NCBI RefSeq assembly: GCF_001192795.1
Contig: NZ_DF968181.1
Span: 396,839 to 460,838 of the forward strand
Direction: 5' to 3'
DNA from: Flexilinea flocculi
GTDB taxonomy: Bacteria; Chloroflexota; Anaerolineae; Anaerolineales; Anaerolineaceae
Length of the DNA stretch: 64,000 bases
How positions within the stretch are numbered: position 1 is the first letter of the stretch; each line of letters begins with the position of its first letter. Made by a program: the position numbers and the translations under genes. Of this stretch, positions 24,503-33,145 are shown one piece after another. The notes under the pieces are model-generated. The model was not told where the DNA came from. It was given only the letters and a program-made list of their open reading frames with translations, and did not search any database.

Positions 24503-25114
24503 TTAGGACAACGCTTCTCGATGGCGTTCAATAAACTCCCGAACCCATTCGGGGTTCGTTTTGCTGTATTCTCGCAGACTCCAGCCGATTGCCTTATTAA
24601 TGAAAAACTCCTTCTGTCCTAAATTATTGATAATGATCTTTTCAAGCAATCGGATATCGGTCTTCTCTCTGCGTCCGAGCTGGTGATCAATTGCAGCGCG
24701 CCGGAGCCAGATATTTTCATCCGTACTCCAAGTCAGCAGGATTTGGCTGACTTCAGGATGCCGCAGTGCAATATCTCCGACAATCACATCAAGGCCGTCT
24801 ACCGTATCCCACCAGGATTTTGTGATGATTAATATTCTTAGATTCGGTATATCGCTGTCGGTTAGCTTTGCTTTTTGTCTGGTCAGGTATTCCACTGCCA
24901 AATACTGGAATTCTCGTTCCGGCATTTCCCAGCACGAGAATACAAAAGCCCAATCTATATCATTCTGTTTCAACGTTTTCAAAAATTCTTGGCTCAATTT
25001 CTTTCGTTCCGGAGTCGATATACCCAGGTAAGAAAACTGGTTCCGCATATACGCGCTCATTGGTGCAGCTTTTACGGGATCTGCTGCATTTCTGAAAATC
25101 TCAAAAATATCCAT
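24503..25114 (-). CDS. AlkD-like DNA alkylation repair glycosylase
   Basis: 203-residue HEAT-like repeat protein of the AlkC/AlkD family that excises N3- and N7-alkylpurines. Recognised stretches: MRNQFSYLGISTPERKKL, REFQYLAVEYL, KSWWDTVDGLDV (family-typical WWDTVD with the catalytic-site Trp and Asp), WLRRAAIDHQL and FFINKAIGWSLREYSKTNP. AGGTAA lies six bases upstream of the ATG; the gene starts four bases after the macro-domain gene ends, so the two are almost certainly one transcript. Confidence 0.9.
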   Translation of the reverse strand: MDIFEIFRNAADPVKAAPMSAYMRNQFSYLGISTPERKKLSQEFLKTLKQNDIDWAFVFSCWEMPEREFQYLAVEYLTRQKAKLTDSDIPNLRILIITKSWWDTVDGLDVIVGDIALRHPEVSQILLTWSTDENIWLRRAAIDHQLGRREKTDIRLLEKIIINNLGQKEFFINKAIGWSLREYSKTNPEWVREFIERHREALS

Positions 25115-25118
25115 TGGG

Positions 25119-26132
25119 TTACCTGCCTAATAACGGTTGCTGATATTGGAATAAAACTTCATTGATTTCGAAAATGTCATATCGTCCGTTGATAATGAAA
25201 TACTCTACAATCACATCGAATTTCTGGCTACGGGAGAGTGAATAACCAGCTCGATTCAGAAGATCGTTGGTTTCGTTGAGATTGAGTTTCAGTGCTGCAG
25301 CCAGTGCAAGTGCCGTTCGCTTGCTGGGCATATATCCTTTTCCGGTTCTGATTTTAGAGAATAGTTTCCGATCAATGTTAGCGCGTTTGTAAACCTCCAC
25401 ATCCGTCATGCCTTTCGCATCGATAAGTCGCAGCAGCATGGTAGAAAACGATGCATCGAGCTCATTGATCAGAGAGTCCAGATTTTGATCGCATGGCGGC
25501 GCTTGTATCAAGGGCGCGAGGGATTTAAAAGACTGAGCACTCTCAAGGAGTTCAACCCGCTCTGAATCCGTCAATTTCTGCCTTGTCATGTGATTCGTTA
25601 TGACATAATGCTCATCAATATAGCTTCTCACATCACCCAGCAGTTTCTCACTGATTGCGAAAGAAGCCATATCAAAAACAGCAAGATACACTTCCAGTTC
25701 CTGATCAGCAAGATATTCTTGAATGGCTGCGGATGCTACTTTTAAAGCTTCCTCTTTGGGATAGCCATAGATCCCGCTGGATATAAGCGGGAAGGCGATA
25801 CTTTCACAATGATTTTCCTCGGCTATCCGGAGCGCATTCAGGTAGGCAGAACGCAGATCCTGACGGCATTGATCCGCTTTCCATTGGTGATAAATGGGAC
25901 CGGCAGTATGAATGATATATTTTGCCGGCAATGCAAATCCCGGTGTAATCACTGCTTCACCGGTTTTAATGGGTGCGATCTTGTCACACGCTGCCTGGAG
26001 TTCATAGGCTCCTGCTGCCTTGAAGATCGCTCCGCAAACACCACCTCCCATTTGTAAATCGGTGTTAGCAGCGTTGACAATGGCGTCAACTTTCATTTTT
26101 GTGATATCCTGACGGATGATTGTAAAGGGCAT
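25119..26132 (-). CDS. Macro-domain protein with C-terminal HTH-like domain
   Basis: 337 residues. Residues 1-170 are a MacroD-type macro domain that binds or hydrolyses ADP-ribose: DITKMKVDAIVNAANTDL, GGGVCGAIFKAAG, IIHTAGPIYHQW, AFPLISSGIYGYP. A linker leads to a helical C-terminal domain (about 225-337) that resembles an XRE-like helix-turn-helix: MTDVEVYKRANIDRKLFSKI, GYMPSKRTALALAAALKLN, ETNDLLNRAGYSLS. Start at ATG 26132 with GGAG six bases upstream. Leading gene of the macro/AlkD/VWA operon, so an ADP-ribose or DNA-damage signal is a plausible theme, by context only. Confidence 0.88.
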   Translation of the reverse strand: MPFTIIRQDITKMKVDAIVNAANTDLQMGGGVCGAIFKAAGAYELQAACDKIAPIKTGEAVITPGFALPAKYIIHTAGPIYHQWKADQCRQDLRSAYLNALRIAEENHCESIAFPLISSGIYGYPKEEALKVASAAIQEYLADQELEVYLAVFDMASFAISEKLLGDVRSYIDEHYVITNHMTRQKLTDSERVELLESAQSFKSLAPLIQAPPCDQNLDSLINELDASFSTMLLRLIDAKGMTDVEVYKRANIDRKLFSKIRTGKGYMPSKRTALALAAALKLNLNETNDLLNRAGYSLSRSQKFDVIVEYFIINGRYDIFEINEVLFQYQQPLLGR

Positions 26133-26478
26133 AGCGGACTCCAAATTCCTGCTGAAATTTTGGATAAAAGGTCAATGCATGATTAAAAAAATCGTCGAAA
26201 TACTCAAATTCCACTGACTAGTTCAATTTTTAATCAATATGGTGAAATGACTGCTCAGTGCTTCTTTAGGATATTGTAAACAGGTCGGGAAGACTTTGCA
26301 AGCAAATTTTCTCGTACTCAGCGTTATGAATCGCTGTAATTCGCAAGATTGAACAACTTTTAAAAAAACTGAAGAAGTATCTTGGAATCAGTTGGATTAT
26401 CGTCTGCGAGGAGGTTTTAGGTAACAAAAAACCACCTGTTGACTCAAGATTTCTGGCCAAAAAGTGGTTTGTGTTTTG
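26133..26478. other. Gap between macro operon and tRNA, nothing else recognised
   Basis: About 345 bases with no convincing gene; the only structure seen is the terminator-like hairpin beside the tRNA. The macro operon promoter is presumably here on the minus strand. Confidence 0.5.
26427..26472 (-). terminator. Weak terminator-like hairpin downstream of tRNA-Ser
   Basis: Reading the minus strand, AAACCAC (from 26470-26464) pairs with GTGGTTT (26435-26429) across a long loop and is followed by TTTTTG. The short stem and long loop make it a modest candidate. Confidence 0.4.
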
Positions 26479-26565
26479 CGGAGAAGGTGGGATTCGAACC
26501 CACGACAGCCATGAGGCTGTAACGGTTTTCGAGACCGCCCCGTTCAACCGCTCCGGCACCTCTCC
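26479..26565 (-). tRNA. tRNA-Ser (anticodon CGA)
   Basis: 87-base class II tRNA on the minus strand. Acceptor GGAGAGG / CTTCTCC (one G-U pair), discriminator G, D-arm GCCGGAGCGGTTGAACGGGGC, anticodon stem GCGGT / ACCGT with loop CTCGAAA (anticodon CGA, decodes UCG), a long variable arm CAGCCTCATGGCTG and T-arm with GGTTCGAATCC. CCA is not encoded. The long variable arm and G discriminator are serine identity features. Confidence 0.96.
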
Positions 26566-26662
26566 AAATGAAACTGCAGCAATTATACTACATGGAATTC
26601 ATTCCATTCGAAAACAATAATTCGAATTTTTTTGGTTTCATCGGATCCATCTTCAAATATGC

Positions 26663-26668
26663 TATAAT
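26663..26668 (+). promoter_or_regulatory. Candidate -10 element for the sugar locus
   Basis: A perfect TATAAT stands 45 bases before the GT2 start. No good -35 at standard spacing was found, so this is a partial call. Confidence 0.35.
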
Positions 26669-26707
26669 TAAAATGATGTAAAATTTTTTCCCGTGGAAAG
26701 ATGCAAA

Positions 26708-27643
26708 ATGCAACAACCTGAGATCTCTGTCGTAATTCCCTTTTTGAATGAAGAAGAAAATTTACCGGAGCTGACCAACGCTTTGGAAGAATATTTGAAA
26801 ACCTTTCCGGTTCCTGTTGAAGTGATCTTTGTGGATGACGGTTCAACGGATGGTTCAGTCGCATGGTTACGGCAAAAAAAATTCAGTAGTTTTGCAGCGA
26901 AAATTGTTGTTCTTTCAAAGAATTATGGTTCCCATCCTGCTGTCCGGGCGGGTTTTCAGCATGCGACTGCCCCTAATTGTATCTGGCTGGGAGCGGATCT
27001 TCAGGAGCCTCTGGAAATCATCGGGAAAGCCTATGAGAAGATGAAAGAGGGTTATGACCTGATTTGCATTCAGAAGAACAGTGTGAAGGTATCAAAATCG
27101 GAAGAATGCTTTTCACGAATTTATTCCAATTTGATTCGGAAGTATGCAATTCCCGGATATCCGCGCAAAGGCGTTAATACGATCTTTTTTAATGAAAAGG
27201 TGAAAAATCAACTGAATCAGAATGTGGAACTCAACTCATCGGTTGTGCTTCAAGTGCTCAATCAGGGCTTTCGAAAAGCAGTGATCAATGTCGACTATAA
27301 TGAGCGGAAACACGGTGAATCGAAATGGTCTTTTCGGAAGAAATTGAAATTGCTGATTGATTCGATCGTATCGTTTTCATTTTTTCCCATTCGTCTCGTC
27401 AGCTTGATCGGAATTCTGTTTGCTTTTGCCGGATTCCTTACTGCGCTTTATCTGATTATTCTGAAAATTTTCCAAATTAAAGAAGTCACGCTGGGTTGGC
27501 CATCGTTGATCAGCGTGCTGATGATTGGATTCGGAATCACAAATATATCGTTAGGCGTGATTGCTGAATATTTGTGGCGCACATTGGATTCATCCAGAAA
27601 ACGTCCCGTTTATATCATCGATTCAATTGAAAATCTAAACTAA
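26708..27643 (+). CDS. GT2 polyprenyl-phosphate glycosyltransferase (DPM1/GtrB-like)
   Basis: 311 residues. N-terminal GT-A domain: ISVVIPFLNEEENL, VEVIFVDDGSTDGS, LSKNYGSHPAVRAGFQHA, LGADLQEPLE (DxD-like DLQ), GVNTIFF and YNERKHGESKWSFRKKL, all characteristic of dolichyl/undecaprenyl-phosphate sugar synthases. Two C-terminal hydrophobic helices (about 225-250 and 262-290) anchor it in the membrane. Start at ATG 26708; the in-frame GTG at 26693 has no site. It should charge undecaprenyl phosphate with a sugar for transfer outside the membrane. First gene of the sugar locus, 16 bases before the oxidoreductase gene. Confidence 0.9.
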   Translation: MQQPEISVVIPFLNEEENLPELTNALEEYLKTFPVPVEVIFVDDGSTDGSVAWLRQKKFSSFAAKIVVLSKNYGSHPAVRAGFQHATAPNCIWLGADLQEPLEIIGKAYEKMKEGYDLICIQKNSVKVSKSEECFSRIYSNLIRKYAIPGYPRKGVNTIFFNEKVKNQLNQNVELNSSVVLQVLNQGFRKAVINVDYNERKHGESKWSFRKKLKLLIDSIVSFSFFPIRLVSLIGILFAFAGFLTALYLIILKIFQIKEVTLGWPSLISVLMIGFGITNISLGVIAEYLWRTLDSSRKRPVYIIDSIENLN

Positions 27644-27659
27644 ATCAAAGGCTTGTTTC

Positions 27660-28646
27660 ATGGTCAATATCGTCCAAATCGGATACGGATATTGGGGTGC
27701 AAATGTTGCCCGAAATATTGCTGCGTCCGAAAAAACCAATTTATGTGCATTAGTGGACACTCGAAAAGACCGTCTTCAACTGGCTGAACGGAATTTTCGG
27801 AATCTTGTTGAATATCAAACTGACTTTACGCCATATTTGAACGATCCAAATGTGGACGCATTCGCTCTCGCTATTCAAACCGAACCATCATTTGAAATTG
27901 CTGAAAAAATCATGAATGCCGGTAAGCATTTATTCATTGAAAAGCCAATGGCTTCCAATGTTCAGAATGCAGTTGCGCTCAATGAGCTTTCAAAACAGAA
28001 ACATGTTGTATTGCATGTGGATCACATTATGCTTTATCATCCGATCATCCGGAAAATCAAACAGATGTATGATTCCGGTGAATTAGGCGATCTGATTTAT
28101 TTTGACATTTCGCGCATGAATCTGGGACCGATTCGGCTCGATGTCAATGCCATGCTGGATTTGGCGGTTCATGATCTGGCAGTCATTGATTATATTTCGG
28201 GTGGCAAAGAACCTTATCACGTGGAGGCCATCGGGGAAAAGCATTACGGAAATCAAGAAACCCTGACCTATCTGACACTCAAATATGACGGCTTTTTGGC
28301 TCATGTGAAATCCAGTTGGATTTCCCCGATCAAGGAACGGCGGACAATGATCGGCGGAACAAAAAAGATGGTGATTTTTGATGACATGAAAACCGTGGAT
28401 AAATTGACAATTTACGATCAAGGAATCGTGGATGCCTCTGAAGAATATGGTCAATATGAGTTTAAGGCTCGCTCAGGTGATATCACGATACCCTATATTC
28501 CTCAGGAAGATGCCCTCAGGAACAGCATAGAATACTTTGCATATTGCGTTGAAAACAATCTGCAATCCATTTCGAATGGCGATCATGGCGTGAAAGTGAT
28601 CCGCATTCTTGATGAAGCGAAACGCAAACTGATCATCAATGATTAG
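27660..28646 (+). CDS. Gfo/Idh/MocA-family oxidoreductase
   Basis: 328 residues. N-terminal NAD-binding fold IVQIGYGYWGANVARN, then CALVDTRKDRLQLAE; EKP motif in HLFIEKPMA; LHVDHIMLYHP and MLDLAVHDLAVIDYI (H-D of the C-terminal catalytic part). The sequence is closest in look to the sugar 3-dehydrogenases (WlbA/WbpB-like) and to N-acetyl-hexosamine oxidoreductases. AAAGG is eight bases upstream of ATG. Together with the DegT aminotransferase at 29189 it could make a 3-amino sugar nucleotide by C3 oxidation followed by transamination; substrate inferred, not shown. Confidence 0.88.
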   Translation: MVNIVQIGYGYWGANVARNIAASEKTNLCALVDTRKDRLQLAERNFRNLVEYQTDFTPYLNDPNVDAFALAIQTEPSFEIAEKIMNAGKHLFIEKPMASNVQNAVALNELSKQKHVVLHVDHIMLYHPIIRKIKQMYDSGELGDLIYFDISRMNLGPIRLDVNAMLDLAVHDLAVIDYISGGKEPYHVEAIGEKHYGNQETLTYLTLKYDGFLAHVKSSWISPIKERRTMIGGTKKMVIFDDMKTVDKLTIYDQGIVDASEEYGQYEFKARSGDITIPYIPQEDALRNSIEYFAYCVENNLQSISNGDHGVKVIRILDEAKRKLIIND

Positions 28647-28755
28647 AATCAATATTTTAAGCAAGATTTGATCAAATTCTGTTGCGTTGATAATCACGCA
28701 AATTTTAATCCATCGTCTCCCTACGTTTAATTGTTGATTGAGAGGTCTGGTATTG

Positions 28756-28784
28756 AAAGCCGATTTTTTTCGGCTTTTTTTACC
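28756..28784 (+). terminator. Intrinsic terminator after the oxidoreductase gene
   Basis: Stem AAAGCCGA (28756-28763) / TCGGCTTT (28770-28777), loop six T, then TTT. It would end the GT2-oxidoreductase transcript, so the aminotransferase and later genes probably have their own promoter. Confidence 0.78.
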
Positions 28785-28831
28785 AATGAGTGTATCAGAA
28801 AAATGAAAGTATCTTTGCATTGATTTATTTC

Positions 28832-28935
28832 CAGCGATTCGAAATATTCGAAGGGTTTTTTGTTATTATGTCATTGTCGCGCTTTTTGAAAAGAACAACA
28901 TGATAACAATGTTCCCTGTTTTTCGATAATTTTCA
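28832..28935. repeat. MITE-like repeat, right half decayed
   Basis: Left end CAGCGATTCGAAATAT, hairpin TTGTTATTATGTCATTGTCGCGC / AAGAACAACATGATAACAA, then TTCCCTG and a degenerate TTTCGATAATT. End point approximate. Confidence 0.65.
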
Positions 28936-28983
28936 AAGTTACAACTAACTGACTGCTTCATGAAAATTGATGTATAAATTCAA

Positions 28984-29108
28984 CCGTAATTCAAAATATG
29001 AATCGAATTCTTTATAGTTCCTATGGTTTTACGCTCCGCGCAAAATCATGGGAGCTATCAATTTTCTTTCTTTATTCGAAAAGTCAATCCATATTTCGCG
29101 TTGCAAAA
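28984..29108. repeat. MITE-like repeat, long class, 8/9 target duplication
   Basis: Left end CCGTAATTCAAAATAT, hairpin ATAGTTCCTATGGTTTTACG / CGCAAAATCATGGGAGCTAT, right end ATATTTCGCGTTGCAAAA. TAAATTCAA precedes (28975-28983) and TAAAATCAA follows (29109-29117), differing at one base. Confidence 0.85.
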
Positions 29109-29188
29109 TAAAATCAAAAATCAAGAAAAACGAATTCTCCGTGATACAATCCTCAAAGAAACTGATAAACAAACAGACAGAGGCAGTT

Positions 29189-30412
29189 ATGAAAAATATT
29201 CCGATCATGAAACCCTATTTTGATGATGATGAAGCGAAAGAAGTCGCCGCGGCGTTGGCATCCGGCTGGGTCGCTCAGGGTCCTCGTGTCGCAGAATTTG
29301 AAAAAGCAGTAGCTGCTCACGAAGGAGCGGCTTTTGGGATTGCCACATCCAATTGCACAACTGCACTGCATTTATGTATGATTGCTATGGGTTTTGGCAC
29401 AGGTGATGATGTGATTGTTCCATCCTATACGTTTGTCGCAACGCCCAATGCGGTTGAATATACGGGTGCTACTGCAGTCTTTACCGATGTGGATTTGCTG
29501 ACATATAACATTGATATAGAGAAAACCAGATCCTTGATTGAGAAAAAATATATACGACAAGGCGACATCTATCGAAACCGGTCGACTGGCAATCGATTAG
29601 CCGGGATAGTACCTGTCAACGAATTTGGCTTGTGTGCTGATATTCCTGCTGTTAATGCAATTGCGAACGATTACCATCTGCGCGTGATTGAAGACAGCGC
29701 GTGTGCTTTTGGTGCAAAGATTGGGAATCGACATGAAGGCGGATTTGGTAATCCGTCCACGCTCAGTTTCCATCCGCGCAAATCTATTTCCACGGGTGAA
29801 GGAGGCATGATTCTGACCAATGATCCGGATTTTGCCGATCATGTCCGTAAATTACGGAGTCACGCAGCTTCCCTTTCAGAAATTCAGCGTCATCATTCCA
29901 AAGGATATCTGCTGCCGGAATATAATGAAATTGGTTTTAATTACCGCATGACAGATATTCAAGGCGCTGTCGGTGTCGCTCAGATGCGAAAAATTGATTT
30001 CATCACTCAGAAACGGGCGGAATTAGCTGCTCGATATGACCGTTTGCTGCCGAATGCAGTATCGTTTCTGAAAACTCCCTTTGTTCCGCAGGGATATACG
30101 CACATTTATCAGACTTATGCCTGTATGATTGACTTGGAAAAACTCGGATTTGGCACCATCGAAGAAGGGAACCGGTTCCGGAACGAATGGATGGATCGGC
30201 TTGAGAATCATGGAATTGCCACTCGACAAGGGACGCATGCAACGCACACGCTGGGTTATTATCGGAAGAAATATGGGTATCAGAATATGGATTTGCCCAA
30301 TGCGTATGCCTGTGATCGATTGAGTATTGCGTTGCCTTTATATGTCGAATTGAGTGATGAAGATCAGGATTACGTGATTGAGAACCTGGCAGAACTCAGT
30401 AAAAATGTCTGA
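29189..30412 (+). CDS. DegT/DnrJ/EryC1-family sugar aminotransferase
   Basis: 407-residue PLP enzyme that aminates keto-sugar nucleotides. Family features: KPYFDDDEAKEVAAALASGWV, GPRVAEFEKAVA, ATSNCTTALHLCM, VIVPSYTFVATPNAV, VIEDSACAFGAK (cofactor Asp) and SFHPRKSISTGEGGM with the Lys that forms the Schiff base; NEIGFNYRMTDIQGAVGVAQ is also diagnostic. Start at ATG 29189 with AGAGG seven bases upstream. It probably acts on the product of the oxidoreductase or of the SDR in this locus; the amino group position (C3 or C4) cannot be decided here. Confidence 0.92.
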   Translation: MKNIPIMKPYFDDDEAKEVAAALASGWVAQGPRVAEFEKAVAAHEGAAFGIATSNCTTALHLCMIAMGFGTGDDVIVPSYTFVATPNAVEYTGATAVFTDVDLLTYNIDIEKTRSLIEKKYIRQGDIYRNRSTGNRLAGIVPVNEFGLCADIPAVNAIANDYHLRVIEDSACAFGAKIGNRHEGGFGNPSTLSFHPRKSISTGEGGMILTNDPDFADHVRKLRSHAASLSEIQRHHSKGYLLPEYNEIGFNYRMTDIQGAVGVAQMRKIDFITQKRAELAARYDRLLPNAVSFLKTPFVPQGYTHIYQTYACMIDLEKLGFGTIEEGNRFRNEWMDRLENHGIATRQGTHATHTLGYYRKKYGYQNMDLPNAYACDRLSIALPLYVELSDEDQDYVIENLAELSKNV

Positions 30413-30461
30413 CAACGAATTTTATATTCAATGCTGCTGGAATATCTATGGAGAATTAGAA

Positions 30462-31433
30462 ATGGCTGACATCAAAGGGAAGAACGTATTAATAACAGGC
30501 GGAGCGGGTTTTATCGGAAGCCATCTGACAGACATCTTGCTGCAAAAAGGAGCAGGAAAAGTCATTGTGGTTGACAATTTTTTTCTTGGAAAAGAAGAAA
30601 ATTTAGAAGAAGCCAGACAAGCATTTGATAATATCTTCATCTATCGGGATGATGCGCGCGATCTTGGAACAATGAAAGCGATCATTCATAAAGAACAAAT
30701 CGATGTTGTTTTCAATCTGGCAACCATCGCTCTAAATTATTCTTTTTTTAATCCATACGGCGCCTATCGTGTGAATGTGGATATTGCGGAAACACTCCTG
30801 CACTTGCTGCAAGATGGCGCCTATCAGACATTGATCCATTCATCATCATCAGAAGCTTATGGAACTGCGCAGTATTCTCCGATGGACGAGAATCATCCGA
30901 TGCATCCGACAACCCCGTATGCTGCCGGTAAAGCGTCTGCAGACATGTTGATCACCTCTTTTTATAACGTTCTGAAATTGGATGTATCGATCATTCGTCC
31001 ATTTAACAATTACGGACCTCGTCAAAATGATTTGGCTTTGGCAGCGATTATTCCGTTAAATGCCCGGCGCATTCTGAATGGGCTGCCACCAATCTTGGAA
31101 GGGACAGGGGAACAGACCCGTGATTTTATTTATGTTGACGATACTGCCCGCGCATTTGTGATGGCATACGAAAATGAAGAAACTCGTGGAAAGACGATTA
31201 ATCTGGGTTCCGGCAAGGAAATCTCCATGAAGGCTGTGATTGAAGCCATCAGTGATTTCTTCGGATACAAAGGTGAAATTGAATATCGTCCTGGTCGTCC
31301 AGCAGATGTTCAGCGCCTGTGTGCCAGCGCCAATCTTGCCAAAGGTATTCTTGGCTTTGAACCGGAGATTGATTTTAAAACAGGATTGCGGCGGACTTTG
31401 GACTGGTACCAGAATAAATATCAAAAATCATGA
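30462..31433 (+). CDS. NAD-dependent sugar-nucleotide epimerase/dehydratase
   Basis: 323-residue extended SDR. VLITGGAGFIGSHL (NAD motif), IVVDNFFLG, DDARD, FNLATIAL, SSSSEAYG (catalytic Ser/Thr region), TTPYAAGKASADM (YxxxK), RPFNNYGPRQ, RDFIYVDDTARAF, INLGSGKEIS. The motifs match GalE/4,6-dehydratase-type enzymes such as those making UDP- or dTDP-4-keto or epimerised sugars. Start at ATG 30462 with GGAG nine bases upstream. Overlaps the next gene by four bases (ATGA), so the downstream four genes are translationally coupled to it. Confidence 0.9.
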   Translation: MADIKGKNVLITGGAGFIGSHLTDILLQKGAGKVIVVDNFFLGKEENLEEARQAFDNIFIYRDDARDLGTMKAIIHKEQIDVVFNLATIALNYSFFNPYGAYRVNVDIAETLLHLLQDGAYQTLIHSSSSEAYGTAQYSPMDENHPMHPTTPYAAGKASADMLITSFYNVLKLDVSIIRPFNNYGPRQNDLALAAIIPLNARRILNGLPPILEGTGEQTRDFIYVDDTARAFVMAYENEETRGKTINLGSGKEISMKAVIEAISDFFGYKGEIEYRPGRPADVQRLCASANLAKGILGFEPEIDFKTGLRRTLDWYQNKYQKS

Positions 31434-32098
31434 AGTTGTGCGTTTTTTCTGATATTCACGGAAATCGCCATTATTTCCAAGCAGTCTTGCAGACATGGAA
31501 AAATAGCGAATTTGATCGATGTATATTTCTTGGCGATGCCGTTGGATATTTTCCAGATGGAGTTTGGGTGTTGGATTGGCTGCAAGAGAATGATATTCGT
31601 TGTATCCGCGGAAACCATGATGCGATGCTGACAGGTGCAATGCCGATCGCAGCGAATAAAGATGAAGTGTATCAGATCGAAGATACTTGCCAGCATATAA
31701 GGAAGAAAAATCTGGATTTTATTCAGTCGTGGCCTGATAAAATTGAAGAAAAATTTGACAATATCAATCTTTTCTTTGTCCATGGAACACCGGATTCTCC
31801 GTTGGAAGGGTATGGATATGAAGATTCTGCAATGGCAGGATTTGACCAGCCAGATATTGATTTTCTATTTATCGGACAAACCCATCGTCCCTGGATTCGG
31901 AAAAATTTTCATACAACGGTTGTCAATGTCGGATCCATCGGATTGCCGCGTGATCATGGCAGCAGACCGTCCTATGCAGTTCTTGATACAATAACACGAC
32001 AAGCAGAAATTATTCGGTTGACGGTTAATCCGCTGCCGATCCTGCAGGCGCCGGGGAAGATTCATCCGGTCGTCCTGGATTGCCTTAGAAGGGAATAA
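31430..32098 (+). CDS. Calcineurin-like metallophosphoesterase (YfcE/MJ0936 type)
   Basis: 222-residue cytosolic phosphodiesterase fold. Metal ligands in order: SDIHGN (D-x-H), FLGDAVGYFP (GD), IRGNHD (GNHD), FFVHGTPDS (GH-like) and FIGQTHRPW (GxTH), then VNVGSIGLPRD. All are intact, so a phosphatase or phosphodiesterase activity is likely. Its place between a sugar SDR and an ATP-grasp gene, with an ATGA overlap upstream and a 3-base gap downstream, suggests a sugar-phosphate or nucleotide-sugar substrate; this is inference. Confidence 0.9.
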   Translation: MKLCVFSDIHGNRHYFQAVLQTWKNSEFDRCIFLGDAVGYFPDGVWVLDWLQENDIRCIRGNHDAMLTGAMPIAANKDEVYQIEDTCQHIRKKNLDFIQSWPDKIEEKFDNINLFFVHGTPDSPLEGYGYEDSAMAGFDQPDIDFLFIGQTHRPWIRKNFHTTVVNVGSIGLPRDHGSRPSYAVLDTITRQAEIIRLTVNPLPILQAPGKIHPVVLDCLRRE

Positions 32099-32101
32099 AA
32101 A

Positions 32102-33145
32102 ATGGATCAAATACGCGTTATGATCACTGGAATCGGAGGAGGTGGAAACGGGGAACAGCTTATTAAAGCATTAAAGCTCTCCCAGAATCCTTATTATTTG
32201 ATTGGAGCAGATATTACTCCGGTTTCACGAGGATTTTCATTCGTTCATGATAAATATGTGCTTCCGCCTGCCAGTGATCCTAATTATGTTGAATCGTTGG
32301 TCGAAGTCTGTAAAAAAGCAAAGGCAGATGTTCTTTTCACAGGTTCAGAGCCGGAACTAAAACGAGTCAGCGATGTGCAGGATCAGATACGAAACGAAGG
32401 CATTTTTTTACCGATGAACCCAAAATCGGTGATCGATATCTGCATGGATAAATCAAAAACCATGGATTTTCTGCAATCTAACGGGTTTTCATTCCCAAAA
32501 ACGAAAACAGTTACAAAACAGGAAGATTTACGGGAAATAACGACGTTTCCTGTGGTGCTGAAACCGTCGATTGGCGGTGGAGGATCTGCCAACACATTTA
32601 TTGCGCAGGATCAGAAAGAATTAGAGCTGTTTGGAAACTGGATGTTGAATATCTATCCACGCTTTATTATTCAGGAGTATGTTGGTAATGCAGATTGTGA
32701 GTATACGGTTGGCGTTTTATCGGATATGGAAGGTGTTTTGATCAATTCCATTGCGGTCAAGAAAAATATATTGTCAGCATTAAGCAACCGACTGAAGATC
32801 CGCAGCCGCTATTCCGATGAATTACTGGTAATCAGCAATGGAATCTCACAAGGGCAGATTGGACGCTTTCCGGAAGTAACCAGCCAATGTGAGGTGATCG
32901 CACAAAAAATTGGCAGTCGGAGTGCAGTGAATATTCAGCTTCGCTTTGTTGACGGAAAATGTTTTGTCTTTGAGATTAATCCGCGATATTCCGGTACATC
33001 CTCTTTCCGCGCAATGGTTGGATATAATGAACCGGATATTATGATTCGGAAATATTTACTGCATGAGACAATCGAACCGCATTTTCCTTATAAAGAAGGT
33101 TATATCATGCGCGGATTAGATGAAACTTTTGTGGAGCTTCCGTGA
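32102..33145 (+). CDS. ATP-grasp ligase (carbamoyl-phosphate synthase-like/PylC-like)
   Basis: 347 residues. N-terminal pre-ATP-grasp domain (VMITGIGGGGNGEQLIKAL, GADITPVSRGFSFV, KADVLFTGSEPEL), central ATP-grasp fold (DKSKTMDFLQSNGFSFPKT, FPVVLKPSIGGGGSANTF, FIIQEYVGNADCEYTVGVL) and C-terminal metal-binding INPRYSGTSSFRAM. ATP-grasp enzymes join a carboxylate to an amine via an acyl phosphate. In a sugar locus this could amide-link an amino acid or other acid to an amino sugar. Overlaps the next gene (GTGA). Specific product unknown. Confidence 0.88.
   Translation: MDQIRVMITGIGGGGNGEQLIKALKLSQNPYYLIGADITPVSRGFSFVHDKYVLPPASDPNYVESLVEVCKKAKADVLFTGSEPELKRVSDVQDQIRNEGIFLPMNPKSVIDICMDKSKTMDFLQSNGFSFPKTKTVTKQEDLREITTFPVVLKPSIGGGGSANTFIAQDQKELELFGNWMLNIYPRFIIQEYVGNADCEYTVGVLSDMEGVLINSIAVKKNILSALSNRLKIRSRYSDELLVISNGISQGQIGRFPEVTSQCEVIAQKIGSRSAVNIQLRFVDGKCFVFEINPRYSGTSSFRAMVGYNEPDIMIRKYLLHETIEPHFPYKEGYIMRGLDETFVELP

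Larger units (their letters stand above)
28647..29188. other. 542-bp break inside the sugar locus: terminator plus two repeats
   Basis: A rho-independent terminator (28756-28784) is followed by a decayed repeat (28832-28935) and a full repeat (28984-29108). The open frame upstream of the aminotransferase start at 29189 comes from the repeat. Confidence 0.75.

Noticed and set aside
29048..29188. 47-residue extension of the DegT aminotransferase
   Set aside because: Encoded by repeat sequence; the family N terminus KPYFDDDE and AGAGG support 29189.
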